Source: Serratia symbiotica str. 'Cinara cedri'
Lineage (GTDB): Bacteria > Pseudomonadota > Gammaproteobacteria > Enterobacterales > Enterobacteriaceae
Assembly: GCA_000238975.1 (NCBI GenBank)
Contig: CP002295.1
Span: forward strand, 1,664,299 to 1,728,298
Reading direction: 5' to 3'
Length of the DNA stretch: 64,000 nt
Of the stretch, positions 11,511 to 26,967 are shown in pieces. Under the pieces are notes generated by a model. That model had not been told where the DNA came from and did no database searches. It saw nothing but the letters and a program-made list of their open reading frames with translations. Position 1 is the stretch's first letter. Each line of letters begins with the position of its first letter. Made by a program: the position numbers and the translations under genes.

Positions 11511-14500
11511 GCATAAATAATTAAACATATAAAACTCATAATATATATTATCTACGCACACTTGTTAATTAACAATAGCATTGTTTTAATTTTATCAATA
11601 TCTAGCAAGATAACAAATTATAAATTTGTCATTTATCGGTGATAACAGACTTTTAAGGCGCATAAATAAACCGATATTAAATTATCATGCAATATATCTA
11701 CCCTAATAGACGATTAATTCATGATGTATATATAATTACTTATATTATAATCAAATATATAAAAAATTAATAATATAACTAAATAAATCTTCTTTAACAT
11801 AATTAACTTTTATTAAAAATTACCCTTAAGAAAAAATAATAATATATTATAAATAATAAAATCTATATACCAGCAATACAATAATTAATAATTATATAAC
11901 TATAGTATTAGCGCTAAAACATTAAATAAATATTACCTATACATATTACTTATAATAAAAATTATAACAGTATGTTAATTAATGCGTAATAATAGTCATT
12001 GGCGAGAGAGGTAAAATAATAATATTTTTTATAGCAGACTAGAGAAGGTCTATAGGGTAACACGACTAATACTATATCTATAGGGAAATACCTAATTAAA
12101 ATATAACAATTTAAATATTAATAAGACCATCTCCTACATCTGTAATATACTACATGTTATGTTTGCAGGTACATGACGCAATTAACATACAACATAAAAT
12201 GTAAGCAGTCAGTATTAATAACTAAGACTTAAAATGAGAACTTTAAGCATCATATTAGCATCTCATTCAGTAAATCCTACCTAAAAATATTAATTATATC
12301 ACAAGTCACTTAAGTAAAGGCGGCATCACTCTTAACTTGCATCTGTTTCAAGTAACCTTATGTACTCCATTATAATATATTACCAATATATTAAAATATT
12401 TAATTACAAGCTATTAACATGCTGATAGTTATAAATCTATAATATTCTAGATGATACACAGTAAAAAGTATATTGAATAAACATATAATAATTGAATACT
12501 CTGTAAATACAAAATATCTATCTGTAATAGTTTTACAAAATACCTCTGAAAAAATAAAAAATTATCATGCTAAAAGATACTTACTAATTACTTAGCAAGT
12601 GCTTTTCTCACTAATTAACCAAGCACTGCTTGCTTATACTTAAAAAGCTATCAAATTAAACGCTTTTAGTACTATGATAAATATAAGATCTAAATCACTA
12701 TAGATACTTATACCATATATGACTTATTAAATTTAATTATACGTTAATTATACGTTAATTATACCGTATATCATAATAATTACCTCAATTATTTTTAGCC
12801 CAATGAATAGTTAAGTAATAATAATTATATATAACATTAGGAATAATAATCTTATTAAATAAGATGGGTATTCATAAGAATGATACATATAGAGTATGTG
12901 TAAAGATATCACTAAAATTTATGATATAGATTACACTACTAGTCTAACCTATGTCTCCTTCAAACAAGAGAAGTTTATTCACTAAATAATACTAAAATAA
13001 ATCAATAAAAATAATGCGCTTAAATTATATTACGTTAATTATTAAATAGTACAAATAAATGCTCATGTATAATATTTTATGCATATTATAATAATTATGC
13101 TACTAATAAAATATGATCATTATTTAGTAAAATAATAACTAAAATAAAGATATTCTAATTATAATCACCGATAGCATCAAGTTCAATAATAATAAAATGC
13201 ATGATACAGTCAATATAATATATATAATAATTAATCAACTGCTGAGCATTATATAATTTAAGATAAGTATATTTTATTTAACAAGAGTCTATATCAATTA
13301 GTGTAATACATAATTTATATTTAATATCTATAAATGTATATCTTGCTATTATTATACAATACTTAATAATATAATTATATTAAGCATTTAAAAAATTAGA
13401 AGAAAAAATTGAGCAAACTATTAATACTAATATATTATTACAAAAAAATTAAAAAACTAAAACAGCACATCTCTCACGCACGAACGTAAATCAGCCTCTA
13501 GCAATTATAAATCTTTACATCTTGACAACAAACAACTATAAAAAGATCAAATCTTCTAGCAAGAAGATCTAAAGACTCTGTTAGAGGAAATGAAATAAAT
13601 ATAAAAAATACATACAACAAGGTACAATGAATACCTTTACCACTAAAAGTCAATCAATATCCAAAAAATATTTAAAAATAGTAATATTAGCATTATACAA
13701 AAAATATTACCTATAAGCATTAAACCAGAAAATTAACATAAACACCTTATAACTTACTCATGATACTACTATAATTAACAATATTTTATCTAGTCAACCT
13801 TTAGCTCTTCCAAATAATTTATTTTATTTAAGGCAGCACTCTATAAGTTATTATAAGCATAGCTATGAACCCCTTAGGACAAATATCCTAAATATTTAAA
13901 TATTTTACTCTATAGACAGTTATATTAACTTTATGAAAAAACTTGAGATCTTGTGGTTATATTTACTATGCTAGTTAATTGATAACTTCTCACTAAGCGC
14001 TATAATAATAACAGATAATAAGCTATTTAAAAATAACTCTAAGCGGTAATCAAGTGTAAAAAAATAAACATCTCATATATCATACACATATAATATATAT
14101 AATTTTTCCATAATTATAAAATCATCAGGTAAGTACTCTTAAATAGCATACGTTTACCAAAAAATACACCTTTATCAGTATGTCTTTATTCTTCTAGCCT
14201 AGAAATATAATTTTACTCATATACAAGGTATGGTACATAAAAGATAATTTATCTAGATCAATATCTTACTTAACTAATTGAAATAATCCATCACCCATAA
14301 TCATAATACTATCGCTTATGCATAAAAGCAAATGAAATGACCTAATAATAGATTAACTACTAAATTAGTGATCCCATATACTATTAGTCTCTTAGCTTAT
14401 ATCTATAAGAGCACAACATTGGAGTAACTCTTATATTATATTGCTATAAGTATTTATATATAATAATTTTAACACCTATTTCATTATAATAGACTCATGA

Positions 14501-17132
14501 TCATTATTTATGAGATACTATAAAATAGTATATTACTCTAAATGAGGATACTTATAGCCTAATATTAAATTTTTTCATTACACCTTAGCAAGCATATACT
14601 TCTAGGTTAAATAGAAAGCTATCAGTGATTATAATATAAGTCTCAGTACATGATATTAAAGTATTAATATTTACGGCACAATTAATCAAAAAAGACTAAA
14701 TACATGATTAATAACTATATAACTATTTATAGAAATTACTATTATCTTACTAACTAATGGCCGCTATCCTTCATGACCATAATAGCATTATGTATACCTA
14801 TTTACTTTTAGCTATAATATTAATAAACATGCATCCGGAACACTTGATCACACTCGATAGATATCAGTAATTTATATTATACCTAAATATAAAATACACC
14901 GAGTATTTTATTTAATATTTATAAAAATGAAGTTATATTATCCATATGTGCAAAATGATATCATATTTTTACATTGGCTCCTATAAGGGGTACCAATAAG
15001 ATCATAAATCATCTTTATTATTTGAATATTAACACTATATTAAATAATATTGACTTAACCTTAAGTCATCTACAGTCTTTAACAAAAGCATCACCCCTGA
15101 GTATTAAATTAATTGCCTCTCAAGCTATTAGGAACTTTCATTACTCCTTATTTTACTAAAAGTAATTTTTTAAATTTATTAATATGTGCTAATATTTACG
15201 TCCCTTATAATATTATACTATTATAAATAGTATTATTATATAATAATTATATTATATTTATACCCATGCATATACCTTTATATAACACAAAATATATGTA
15301 TATAAAAGTTATATACTTATTTGCTAGATATTTATATATTACTAGTTATATACATATTTTATGTATGTCAGATATACTAACTATTTTACAAACTTTTAAG
15401 GACATGATGTATTACTATTTAAATATATACTGATTATTGACTAATAAATTATTAAGTAATTGTATATAATACAGTATACATCTAAGAACCTAAAAAGTTA
15501 AAAACTAGTAAAATATGCACATATTTTCACTATATAAACAATATAATCTATACTAATTTATGATATGAATAAACTACCAATGTAGCACAAGATTTTTAAC
15601 AAAAATAAAAGGTAATCAGATAAGAAAATAAATAGTATATAAATATATATAAGAAATAATTAGTAATTGCCTAAATCAATAATCATAAACCATCCTACCA
15701 TAAATAGAATCATCAGAATAAATAAGATAAAGATAGCAAATTATCAGTAATCTGGTTTTGTAATACTAATTAATAATTCATATTTTAGGTTAATATTATA
15801 TTTCACTACATTTTTCACAGAAAAACTATGAATAATCAAGCAGCTTGTTAATTATTTAGTATGATTATATAATTAGTAGCTACTATAAAGATAAACAATA
15901 AATAACCGTACTATAATGGTAGTATTATATTTTATACCGTAATATACAATATATCTCTCAGTTAGCTGGATATAACATTAACTACGAGATATATTTTGTC
16001 TCCTCAAGTAACTATATGATTTAATATTAATAGCATCAATAATATCTTTGATAAATTAAAATATACTTAATATTAATAATAAAATAACTTATTTTAGTGA
16101 CGTATGAGTAGCACTAATAAAAATTAATACAACTATTATCACTAACACTTATTTTATCTATCTTTAGTTCTTATGTATTTTACATATTATGTAACACCAA
16201 AATAACCTCTTATTTATTATTATTTATTACCTATTACTTGCTTATGCAGTATGTTAAGTAATATGAACAATAAGCTTACCATGAGATATACAAATAATAC
16301 TAGACTTATCTTTAAGATATCATACTTAAATATAACTGTGATAATAATTAATAAGTTTATATTTTAATATTATTAGCAAATATTCTTATTTATTATATCC
16401 TAATAATAGTATTGCTAAACTAAAATATTTATACTTATACTCAGTTAGTTCGTTCAATAAAAAATTTAATTAGCGACGATTATACTATATCGCCTATTAA
16501 ATATAACAAGATTATATCTAATATCTTTTATTAAATTATTCAATATACTATTTATAGTATATATATTCATATTATTTTATAAATCTACCCTAGAATATCA
16601 GCTATATAGTTTACTATATCCTCAATTAACTTAATTTTCACGACTACAGTATTAAGTAATATTTAAGATTACTTAATACTGTAAGTTACTAAATTTATTA
16701 ATAATAAACCTATAATATTTATTATCCAGTCTATGCAATATTCAGTATATTTAATACAACATTATAATGTTGTATTAATATAAAAGGCCAGAAACCTTTA
16801 AGCTAAATGAAAACAGTAAATAAAATATTAATCATTTTACTATGTTGTATATGGTAAACAACTACAAATTAACAGTAATTATTGTAAATATACTTACTAC
16901 ATTACTGTATAGCAAAACAGAATTTCTATTAATTAAACTTATATATTTTATCCATCTAATTAACAAATATCGTTCAATGTTCTCCAATTATATTATATTA
17001 ATATTACTGTTAATTTTAAGTTTACAAAAGCTATATCGTTATTCACCTAGATGATACAATATTTACTACAACTAATTAATTTTTTCTTGTGTATCTATAT
17101 ACTATATTTACTAAATTAGTAAAAACTAGTTA
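11511..17132. other. 5.6 kb gene desert between yhdP and the hslV/ftsN remains
   Basis: No credible gene was found. tldD normally follows yhdP, and hslU, menA and rraA normally lie beyond hslV on the minus strand, so a synteny junction must fall inside this stretch. Short open frames at 14974-15159 and 16842-17054 have no recognisable similarity. An 11-bp unit TAATTATACGT is repeated at 12734-12764 (two copies and a partial third). Base composition is very AT-rich, with C exceeding G on the plus strand. Confidence 0.5.
12734..12764. repeat. 11-bp tandem repeat, about 2.8 copies
   Basis: TAATTATACGT occurs at 12734-12744 and 12745-12755, followed by TAATTATAC. This is slippage-type repetition in the desert, with no gene context. 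Confidence 0.8.
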
Positions 17133-17209
17133 CATCTCATCTAATCGCGTTCTAGTGATAATAATCTTTATATATCTTCTTGCAAGGGCTTCAGCGAAAG
17201 GAAATCATC
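17133..17209 (-). pseudogene. possible hslV fossil fragment
   Basis: Minus-strand reading gives ALARRYIKIIITRTRLDEM, which can be laid on the HslV segment ELAKDWRTDRMLRRLEAL with one insertion. The spot is where codon 75-95 of hslV should lie if the gene began just after the ftsN fossil, as in E. coli (ftsN-hslV-hslU). HslV is the peptidase of the HslUV protease. The match is short, with stops on both sides, so this is tentative and rests largely on position. Confidence 0.25.
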
Positions 17210-17464
17210 AACAAATTATTATATTTTCCGACTGTCTCTATAGTTTTTAACTATATAGGTTAACGTATTTAGGATACTAGCATTACTATAGGACCAGTGT
17301 CTTTATTAAATAAATACATATATAATACTGATTATCACAACTAGTAAAATTAACTTCTGTACTTTAGTAGCTTACTGTAACAAAATTAACGACCTTAATC
17401 TTAATAAATTATTTATTAGCTAACTTTACTGCACTATATATTATTTAATTTTATTTGTTGCTCA

Positions 17465-17868
17465 AAATCATGACAGCACAAATCAATACACCAATATTAT
17501 ATAAGAGAACTAAAGTTTTCTCTATTTTTTCGTGACCTCTACAAGGAGACAGCATAAGACTATGCCAACCATCACCAATTATCACTTATAATAATATAAC
17601 CTTCAAGACTTTCAAACACTAATCGCACGCAGACTTAGTGAGCCTACTTAGTATTTTGAACACTCTTTATCATTACTGAATTTAGTACAATTAATAGCTA
17701 ATACAATTTATCTCACAGTCTAACCTCTCTACTATTATATGCATGATATCGTAATATGACAGTCTACTTTTGCGAATGATAATTATTATGTACTATAGCT
17801 TCTAACGAGTCGTTAAACGGAACTTTATTTAATATTATTAAATTCTGTTGCATATCTGCTTGCAATTT
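17465..17868 (-). pseudogene. ftsN: dead 3' half of ftsN, including SPOR domain fossil
   Basis: The reading frame continues past the TAG that ends ftsN: the next codons read KLQADMQQNLIILNKVPFND, which follows E. coli QMQADMRQQPTQLVEVPWNE residue by residue. After further stops, SPOR-like remains appear: CTKFSNDKE (E. coli CGSFRGAEQ) near 17661-17689, then VRLVFESLEGYIIISDNW (VRAQLAFEGFDSKITTNNGW) near 17590-17635, and a terminal LYNIGVLICAV matching RLNMAGHTNCIRL near 17470-17510. The SPOR domain normally binds glycan strands stripped of stem peptides at the septum. The tail carries several stops and shifts and is not translated as part of FtsN. Confidence 0.65.
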
Positions 17869-18234
17869 CTATAGCGGTTCAAATTGCTCCTTGGTCGATG
17901 ATATTTTAGCTTGCACTTCACTACTAGTCATGATTTTTGCTGAAATTTGTATATTGATTTGATGATTCTCCAATTCTTTGATATATCGCCAACGCAATTC
18001 AGGTTTTGCTGGTAAAATATTATTAGAACTATTCCTAGTTATTGAGTGCAATAGCATATTGTTCTGCTTATTATGCAGAATATAATAAAGAAACCCAATA
18101 AAAATTATTAGTAATGTAACAGCCAGTATTAGCATACTTTTATAGATTTTAGTAAACTTATTTTTTTTACAATTAAAAAATTTACGCCTAACTCCTGCTA
18201 CATGCCTACAGCTTATATAGTCTTTTTTTACCAC
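17869..18234 (-). CDS. ftsN: truncated cell-division protein FtsN (membrane anchor and essential helix only)
   Basis: FtsN arrives last at the divisome and switches on septal peptidoglycan synthesis by FtsWI. The 121-residue product aligns from its first residue with E. coli FtsN. MVKKDY matches MAQRDY, keeping Asp5 of the FtsA-binding tail; a basic patch sits at 16-30; one membrane helix spans about 34-52. LPAKPELRWRYIKELENHQ at 74-92 is almost identical to the E. coli essential segment, and W82, Y84 and L88 correspond to W83, Y85 and L89, which E. coli genetics shows are required. The start is GTG at 18234. A TAG replaces a Glu codon after residue 121, removing the Gln-rich linker and SPOR domain of the 319-residue E. 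coli protein. An intact 121-codon frame amid stop-riddled DNA argues for selection. cytR, normally between priA and ftsN, is missing. Confidence 0.85.
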   Translation of the reverse strand: MVKKDYISCRHVAGVRRKFFNCKKNKFTKIYKSMLILAVTLLIIFIGFLYYILHNKQNNMLLHSITRNSSNNILPAKPELRWRYIKELENHQINIQISAKIMTSSEVQAKISSTKEQFEPL

Positions 18235-18537
18235 TATTATTCTGCTGCATCCTCATGATAGTATAAGTTTATCATGTTATTGAATCCCAAAATATTTAAT
18301 TAGTATTTAAGTATAGCTATACTACTCTCAATAATTCATTTGTTATCCTAATACGTAGTAGCCCTATTTCTTATTAAGCAATCTAATGACGTAACTGCAA
18401 AACTATAGTGAATGCTGAATTGTAATATTATACTGTTTCATGTTAATGAAATCACTAATCTATAGTGTATATAACAAGCATAACTTTATTCTTTTTCTTA
18501 AGAAATACACTTATTACTATAATATCACTACTTTATG

Positions 18538-18551
18538 TAGTGTACACTACA
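18538..18551. repeat. 14-bp perfect palindrome
   Basis: GTAGTGTACACTAC is its own reverse complement, and a further GTAGTGTA follows five bases later, so alternative foldings are possible. It lies about 300 bases upstream of the ftsN start (minus strand). It could be an operator-like site or chance. Confidence 0.5.
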
Positions 18552-19220
18552 CTCTGTAGTGTAAAATTACTGCATGACTCTCTAAACAAAATAGCTCCAA
18601 AACAACTAAGCGATTAACGTCACTCACTAAATTTCAGCAGCCTATATAAAAACGACCAAAAAACGCTGACTAAAATTAAAATAGTATATAAAATATATTT
18701 AGTAATATATCAGCTATGAAGTTCATCATTACTAATGATTACTTGACTAATGAAAGAGAAAAATAACAATCTTAGGAAAGATAATTCCTATTATATATTA
18801 ATAATTAATCATTAATTTTTAAATTAAATACCTATTCATAAACTGCAAATCATTATAACATAATCACCATTAATTATTTTCTTTACAAAGGAATTACTAT
18901 AAACAAAATATCTTATTTAAATATTAATTTTATTATTATATACAAGCATATACTTATTTTTATTAAAGAAATATTCAAGATTGACAAGATAGTAATCTAC
19001 TAGTAACCTACAATTAGTATAATTAATACATAATCTTCAAAAAAATATTCAACTAATTGATACGTATCATATAATTACTTATAACATAAAATAATTAGCT
19101 CGATATGATCATACATTGTAAATATAATCAATCGCTATTATTTATAGTAAATAAAATTATTAAGTACCTTGAAGTAGCTAATATAAATTTATCTTATCAT
19201 CATAAAATTGCATCCAGTGT

Positions 19221-19244
19221 ATATGCCTCTTTTAAGAGGCATAT
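19221..19244. repeat. strong hairpin, 11-bp perfect stem
   Basis: ATATGCCTCTT at 19221-19231 and AAGAGGCATAT at 19234-19244 form a perfect stem with a two-base centre. It is G+C-richer than its surroundings and 570 bases beyond the priA stop. No clear T-run follows on either strand, so it is not a canonical terminator. Confidence 0.6.
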
Positions 19245-19815
19245 ATTTACGTTATATTAAGAAGAAATAATATGTAAGGATAACTATATATCTTACAATA
19301 TATCAGTATATCTTTACTTTCATGATTATGTAAAAATAAAATATCTATTTTGAGGCGCAATCATTATATTAAAAAATATCAATCTTTTAATATAATAAAA
19401 GAAATCATAAGCATATGAGAATAAATATTCCTATAGATCTGTTATAATTTATATATGGTCAACATTAATCATCTTGCATACTCATGACTAGCATATATAC
19501 TACACATGCTAATTATAAATATAATTTCAGTAAGATGTTTAATTATGACTATTAATAATTTCTTACTTAAAACTATTACTTACCTAAATAAATTATCTCA
19601 TAACCTTATAACTAATAAGCAGTCTATTTATTATTAAAATAATCATTTATTACAATACATACTATAATAGTATAGTAAAGTCATAAATAAAATATACCTA
19701 AATGTATTACCTAGCTAACATTATATGTAATATTTAAAAAATATTCTTAATGATAAGATAAAACTTAGCGAATAGTACTTATTATCATAGTTACTACATT
19801 AAATTATAATAAATC

Positions 19816-22044
<2,229 letters not shown>

Positions 22045-22222
22045 TTACTAAGTACACAAATAATATATATAATTCCTATTGCATGATACTTATAATTATG
22101 TATAATTTATTACTATAAATTAGTATGTTGAGCATTATTTTTAATAAAATTAAATCATCAATCACGTATATTATTTTGCAAATAGGGTTTGATGATAGCA
22201 TAGACTTAATCGAGGTTTTATC

Positions 22223-22438
22223 ATGCGACAAAATATTCATCCAAAATATGAAAAAGTTACTGCTTACTGCTCTTGTGGTAACGTCATTAAAATACGTTCT
22301 ACCTTAGGACATGATTTAAACCTAGATGTTTGTGGCGGATGCCATCCATTTTACACCGGAAAACAGCGTGATCTCGCTACTGGTGGTCGTGTAGATAGAT
22401 TTAATAAACGTTTTAACTTTTCCAAAATTCAGAAATAA
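22223..22438 (+). CDS. rpmE: ribosomal protein L31, zinc-binding form
   Basis: L31 bridges the two ribosomal subunits. The 71-residue product (70 in E. coli) starts [16 protein letters not shown] and keeps the four zinc cysteines (C16, C18, C37, C40) of the zinc-containing paralogue, then [19 protein letters not shown], almost identical to E. coli. The ATG at 22223 is preceded by GAGG at a suitable distance. It is divergent from priA across a 0.2 kb intergenic region, the conserved enterobacterial arrangement. Confidence 0.97.
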   Translation: MRQNIHPKYEKVTAYCSCGNVIKIRSTLGHDLNLDVCGGCHPFYTGKQRDLATGGRVDRFNKRFNFSKIQK

Positions 22439-24783
22439 AATTTTTCTACTCTTAAAATGAAAAAATATTTAGTGATGCAATTATTTAAGTTATCACTATG
22501 TACTAAAAAATTAATAAAATTGATGATATGTATAAATCCATAAAGTCTAAATCGAATTTTTAAAAACACATACAGATATGTGTTATAATATAATTATAGA
22601 TATTATTTTTTAAATCAAAATACTTAAATATTAAAATAGACGAATAGTCTCTTCATAGGTAATTTTAATATCATATAACTAAATAATTGATAACTCTTGC
22701 TACGCGTTAATTTATCAGTCACAAATTTAAAATTCCTTGATTATATTTAATGAAATATATACCCTACAATACATCACTTAATATATTGTAGCATAAGATT
22801 AATTACTATATCTACAAAGTTATGATAGATATCATAAAGACGTGTGATGCTAACTTAATTTTATTTAGAATAATATTCTTTTAAAATTTAAATGTGTAAC
22901 TAAATACCATGAATGATTATAATAATCCTAAGTATTGATACATATAACAAAAATTTAATAATTGCTATACTATTAAGTAAGTTACATGTAAATATAATTA
23001 ATAAAATAAAACTAATAAATATATGTCAAATATACTATTTTAAAAGAACAACTACTTCATAAATTCGTTTTATAAAAAATAATAAAAACAATCACTAGAT
23101 TATATAGTAAGTACATATAATAATACACTACAAATAAAATATATTTATAGAGTATTTATGAGCAATAATGAAATAATTCATAATGACTAAATATTGCATT
23201 TAATAAAGAATATTACGCTTTCAGTTACCAATCGTAGAAATGAAATACATAATTACTCTTATGCGTAAATAATTAAGCACGCTTTAACTTTAAGAATACT
23301 TATAAGGGGTAGTTCTTAATAAGAATGCCATTATATTAACAAGTATATATGAAATATTATATACGCAGCCTATAACATGGCTACAAGTGAATAAAACTCA
23401 CTCCTACTTCTTACCATAATAATTAGTAAAAATAAATACTAGTAACATATCAATACTTGCTTCTTGTAGCGTTACGTGCTGAAAATGACACAAGTATACT
23501 ATTAGATAGTAGTAACAATTACTATCTTTTATCTTGAGTTTACATGTTACACGGCTTAGTAAATGTCAATATCTTAGAACATAAAACATAATCATCGATT
23601 ATTCTATTGCAATCATAGACTACTAACGTGCACATTTAGTTGTAACATTTATATTTTGATCAAGTAATACTGTAGGTACTGACTGTAGTTAGTTTAACTA
23701 TAAATCAAATGACATTCATTGATTTTAGAATAAAAATATGCTACATGAATAAATTTATTACCATTTTAATGCTAATAGTAAGTTACAAATCAACAGAGAG
23801 AATACATGCTAAACATAATTAATTTAACTCATGCGATACTATGATGTTTATATTTATAAAAAACCACTTATATCTTAACCGTTTATCAAAAATATTTAGA
23901 ATAAACACAAGATGACATGTGAGCATAAGTAGAATCCAGTACAACCTAAAGATTTAACATAACTACTATCTTCTATCTCCCGCACAAGTAATTGACTACC
24001 GAACCTATACTCTTAATGCATAACGATTAGTAAACTAAAAATGTTATCGCCAGTAAATACTCATGTATTATCTTATTACTATTATTGTTAAATTAATTCT
24101 TCAGGTAATTTATAATTGTTGCTATATAAATATCTAAAATATAGAATATTATTCTAATAATGTAATGACTGATAAGAGAGCATAAGATATAAACTCTATC
24201 ACACAACTAATAAAACACTAAATTAGTATATTTAATAATTACGTTAATAGATATTAATATAATATCTAAATCTTACCACTATCTGCTAAAACATATAACA
24301 CATGATATAAAATTTAATCTATAGGCTATATGCTTTAAGATCTAACTTAGATTAATACACTAACATGTTTGCTTTTATTGTCTTAAAATATTAATAATAT
24401 CACTCAGAGGAAAAATCACACTAGTTAAGTACATGGCCGAGCTCGAAACTATTTTATAGAGACATAGGTTTAGCATAATAAAGAAATAAATACCTATTAT
24501 TAGCATAAATGTATTCATTGGATCCTAAATAATTTAGATATAAAACCACTAATCGGCACTATTATCATCAGTAATAAATAATCCTCATATACATAAGGAT
24601 AAATATTTACGCTGCTATATAATAAAATATTATTACATTACATGTAACACCTTTAGATATGTAGTTAGTAGTAATTTCTGAAACATAATTAATTACATAA
24701 ACTAAAATTATACAACAACATTGTCTTTTTGGTGTTAATAATTTAATTCAGCTTATATAGAAGATCCGTTACAACATATGTGA
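22439..24783. other. 2.3 kb non-coding stretch between rpmE and the ppc fossil
   Basis: In E. coli the met cluster (metJ, metBLF) separates rpmE from ppc. No MetJ, MetB, MetL or MetF residues could be matched here, and the stretch is too short to hold all of them, so this part has probably suffered deletion as well as decay. No RNA gene or repeat was noticed. Confidence 0.45.
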
Positions 24784-25464
24784 TTGTCTGGTGTTATATA
24801 TTTTGCGACAATACCAACTATCGTATTCATAAAAAACTATTTAACACGTGGGTTAGGGTGTTTCTGTTAGTGTCAGCAATAAAATTATTTGCCCTATAGA
24901 AGATTTAAATTATCAGTGTATATATTACGTAACGCAATAAATTTAGCAATTCATGGCATATCTTCTATAAGATACAGATTATTAACGTTAGCTAATGTGA
25001 CTTCAATATCGTTTTCTAGTGGATAACGTAACTACTAGCCCAGCGGGCATAGCGTTTTTTGCCTACTAATATAGTCACAGCATCCTACTAGCTATCAGTA
25101 GACTTTAGCAAATACTATTTGTAGTAGGCCAAATTAGAAAATAATAAACTATAACACATTATTTTAAGATAATTTTGCTTATTAGCCTTAACCGCTTACT
25201 GCAAACTGGCGCTAGCACATAAACAAGCTGGTAACATTAAAATATTTTTGCCCAAATAGGGGTCCGCGATATGCACATAAGTTATCTAGGCTACGATTTG
25301 ATTAGCCTCTAGCTGGGCTAAAATCCAAGGGGGAATTATCTAAGCTTAACTCTAGTATTATAATACGCAAATATAATAAGCAATTTATATTTTCATACAT
25401 ATACTTGCGATATAGAATATATATTCACTTTCAGATAGCTAATAACATAAGTCTATACTATTCT

Positions 25465-25500
25465 TAGTCTTAGTTTTAGTTTTAGTTTTAGTTTTAGTTT
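25465..25500. repeat. hexanucleotide repeat TAGTTT, six units, inside the ppc fossil
   Basis: Five perfect TAGTTT units (25471-25500) follow one TAGTCT. On the minus strand, in the fossil ppc frame, they read Leu-Lys repeats directly after the AANLLPS stretch, where functional PEP carboxylase has a short Pro/Glu-rich loop. Probably slippage expansion after inactivation. Confidence 0.9.
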
Positions 25501-26919
25501 TAAAGAGGGTAGTAAGTTAGCTGCTAAAGTATCAATAAAGTGCAATGCTAAGCTACTGATAATAAATTCTGGTAAGCCAAATTTAAAGTAAATAACTTCA
25601 ATTTACTAAGTCACATTAAGATCACTCTTAAGTTATCAGGAGGCTGTCAATTAGACCGTTATGTACAGGCGACTCACCACGACCTCAAGATCTATTACAG
25701 CCATTAAATAAAATTAATATTACCCTCACTTTATCAAAAATATTTATCAGCGGATTTATAGTTACACTATACTTAAGATACTGCCATTACACTGACATCT
25801 TTTGCTAAATTAGCATATCAAATAATTACTATCTACCTACCATGAATAAAGTAATAATACTAATAAATATTTATAGCTTGGATTATTATATCGTTAATAT
25901 TATTTAAAATATCAAGAACTTAAAATAACGGTACAACTACTATTGTAAACGGGTAACTAACTTATTTAAATAACAAGCAATCTAATAATATACTAAAAGT
26001 AGTATATGTTATTGAGATCATATCACAAACACTTTATTCCTAAGTTGATTGAACTATCACTCAGTGAATATTTAACACTTCTTACATCTTAATACTTGAA
26101 TCACGTCTAGGTGGCGCAAATTAGAGTTTAAAGTTAAGCTCGCGGATCAAAAAATATCTTTTTATCTGCTTGCAATGATTTGTCGTAGTTAATTAATCCT
26201 AAATAGCAAGTTAATACAATAATAACCTTATTATAATATATACTTAACTAGCACACATCTATACATACTAACGAATATTCCAAAATAGCCTGCGTATCAT
26301 AAAGCACCCAGTAACTGAGTATTATCTATAATGTTCAATTATTGTCCTGTGATGACTAGTAGCAAGTAGAGAAGAATTGCTATAACTGTTTATTACTTGC
26401 TAGCAAATTAGCAGACTTCGATACACTTGTACCCTTTAGTTAACTAACTGCATCAGCTTGAGTACTCATTTATTAATAATGCAAATATTTCATGATTGCA
26501 CGATATAGTTTCTTGTATTTCACTCATGCCTGTAAAATAATATAATTCTCATATGCATTTAGTTATTATAGTTACGATACACATATTTGACTGTTACAAA
26601 TAAATAAATCATAGAATTTCTAATAACTAAATCAAATAACGTAGTAAGTTATCTTCACTATGGTAATAGATTGCTATCAAAGTCACCTCCTACTTAAGAT
26701 GGGAATTACACAGGTATAGATTCTATTCGTAACCTACAATTAATATAATTTTATAGTTTTTCATTAAATGCGCATAATAAAGACGGAACTCCATACCTAG
26801 CTATTTCTCAATACCATAAAGCCTAACTGTGCATATTAAATAAGCAAAGGATAATATCTATAGATCTCGTTAATGTGCTAACATTGAAATACTAACTTAC
26901 TTAGACGTTGCATAATTTT

Positions 26920-26967
26920 ATTATACTAATAAATAGATAAAGCATTATACTAATAAATAGATAAAGC
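26920..26967. repeat. 24-bp tandem duplication inside the ppc fossil
   Basis: ATTATACTAATAAATAGATA plus AAGC occurs twice without mismatch (26920-26943 and 26944-26967). It adds 24 bases to the fossil and may explain why it is slightly longer than functional ppc. Confidence 0.9.

Larger units (their letters stand above)
18235..19815. other. 1.6 kb non-coding stretch at the cytR position
   Basis: In E. coli cytR lies between priA and ftsN on the same strand. No CytR-like residues could be matched. The stretch contains a 14-bp perfect palindrome GTAGTGTACACTAC at 18538-18551 and a strong hairpin at 19221-19244. Confidence 0.5.

Noticed and set aside
14974-15159. 61-codon plus-strand frame with somewhat gene-like composition (SPLSIKLIASQAIRNFHY)
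   Set aside because: Starts with TTG, no ribosome site and no family recognised. Might be a remnant of a decayed gene, but there is not enough to name it.
16842-17054. 70-codon hydrophobic plus-strand frame
   Set aside because: AT-rich Leu/Ile-rich translation without ribosome site or similarity; typical of chance frames in this composition.
19221-19244. Hairpin as intrinsic terminator of priA
   Set aside because: No T-run on either strand and 570 bases beyond the stop, so a terminator call is not supported.
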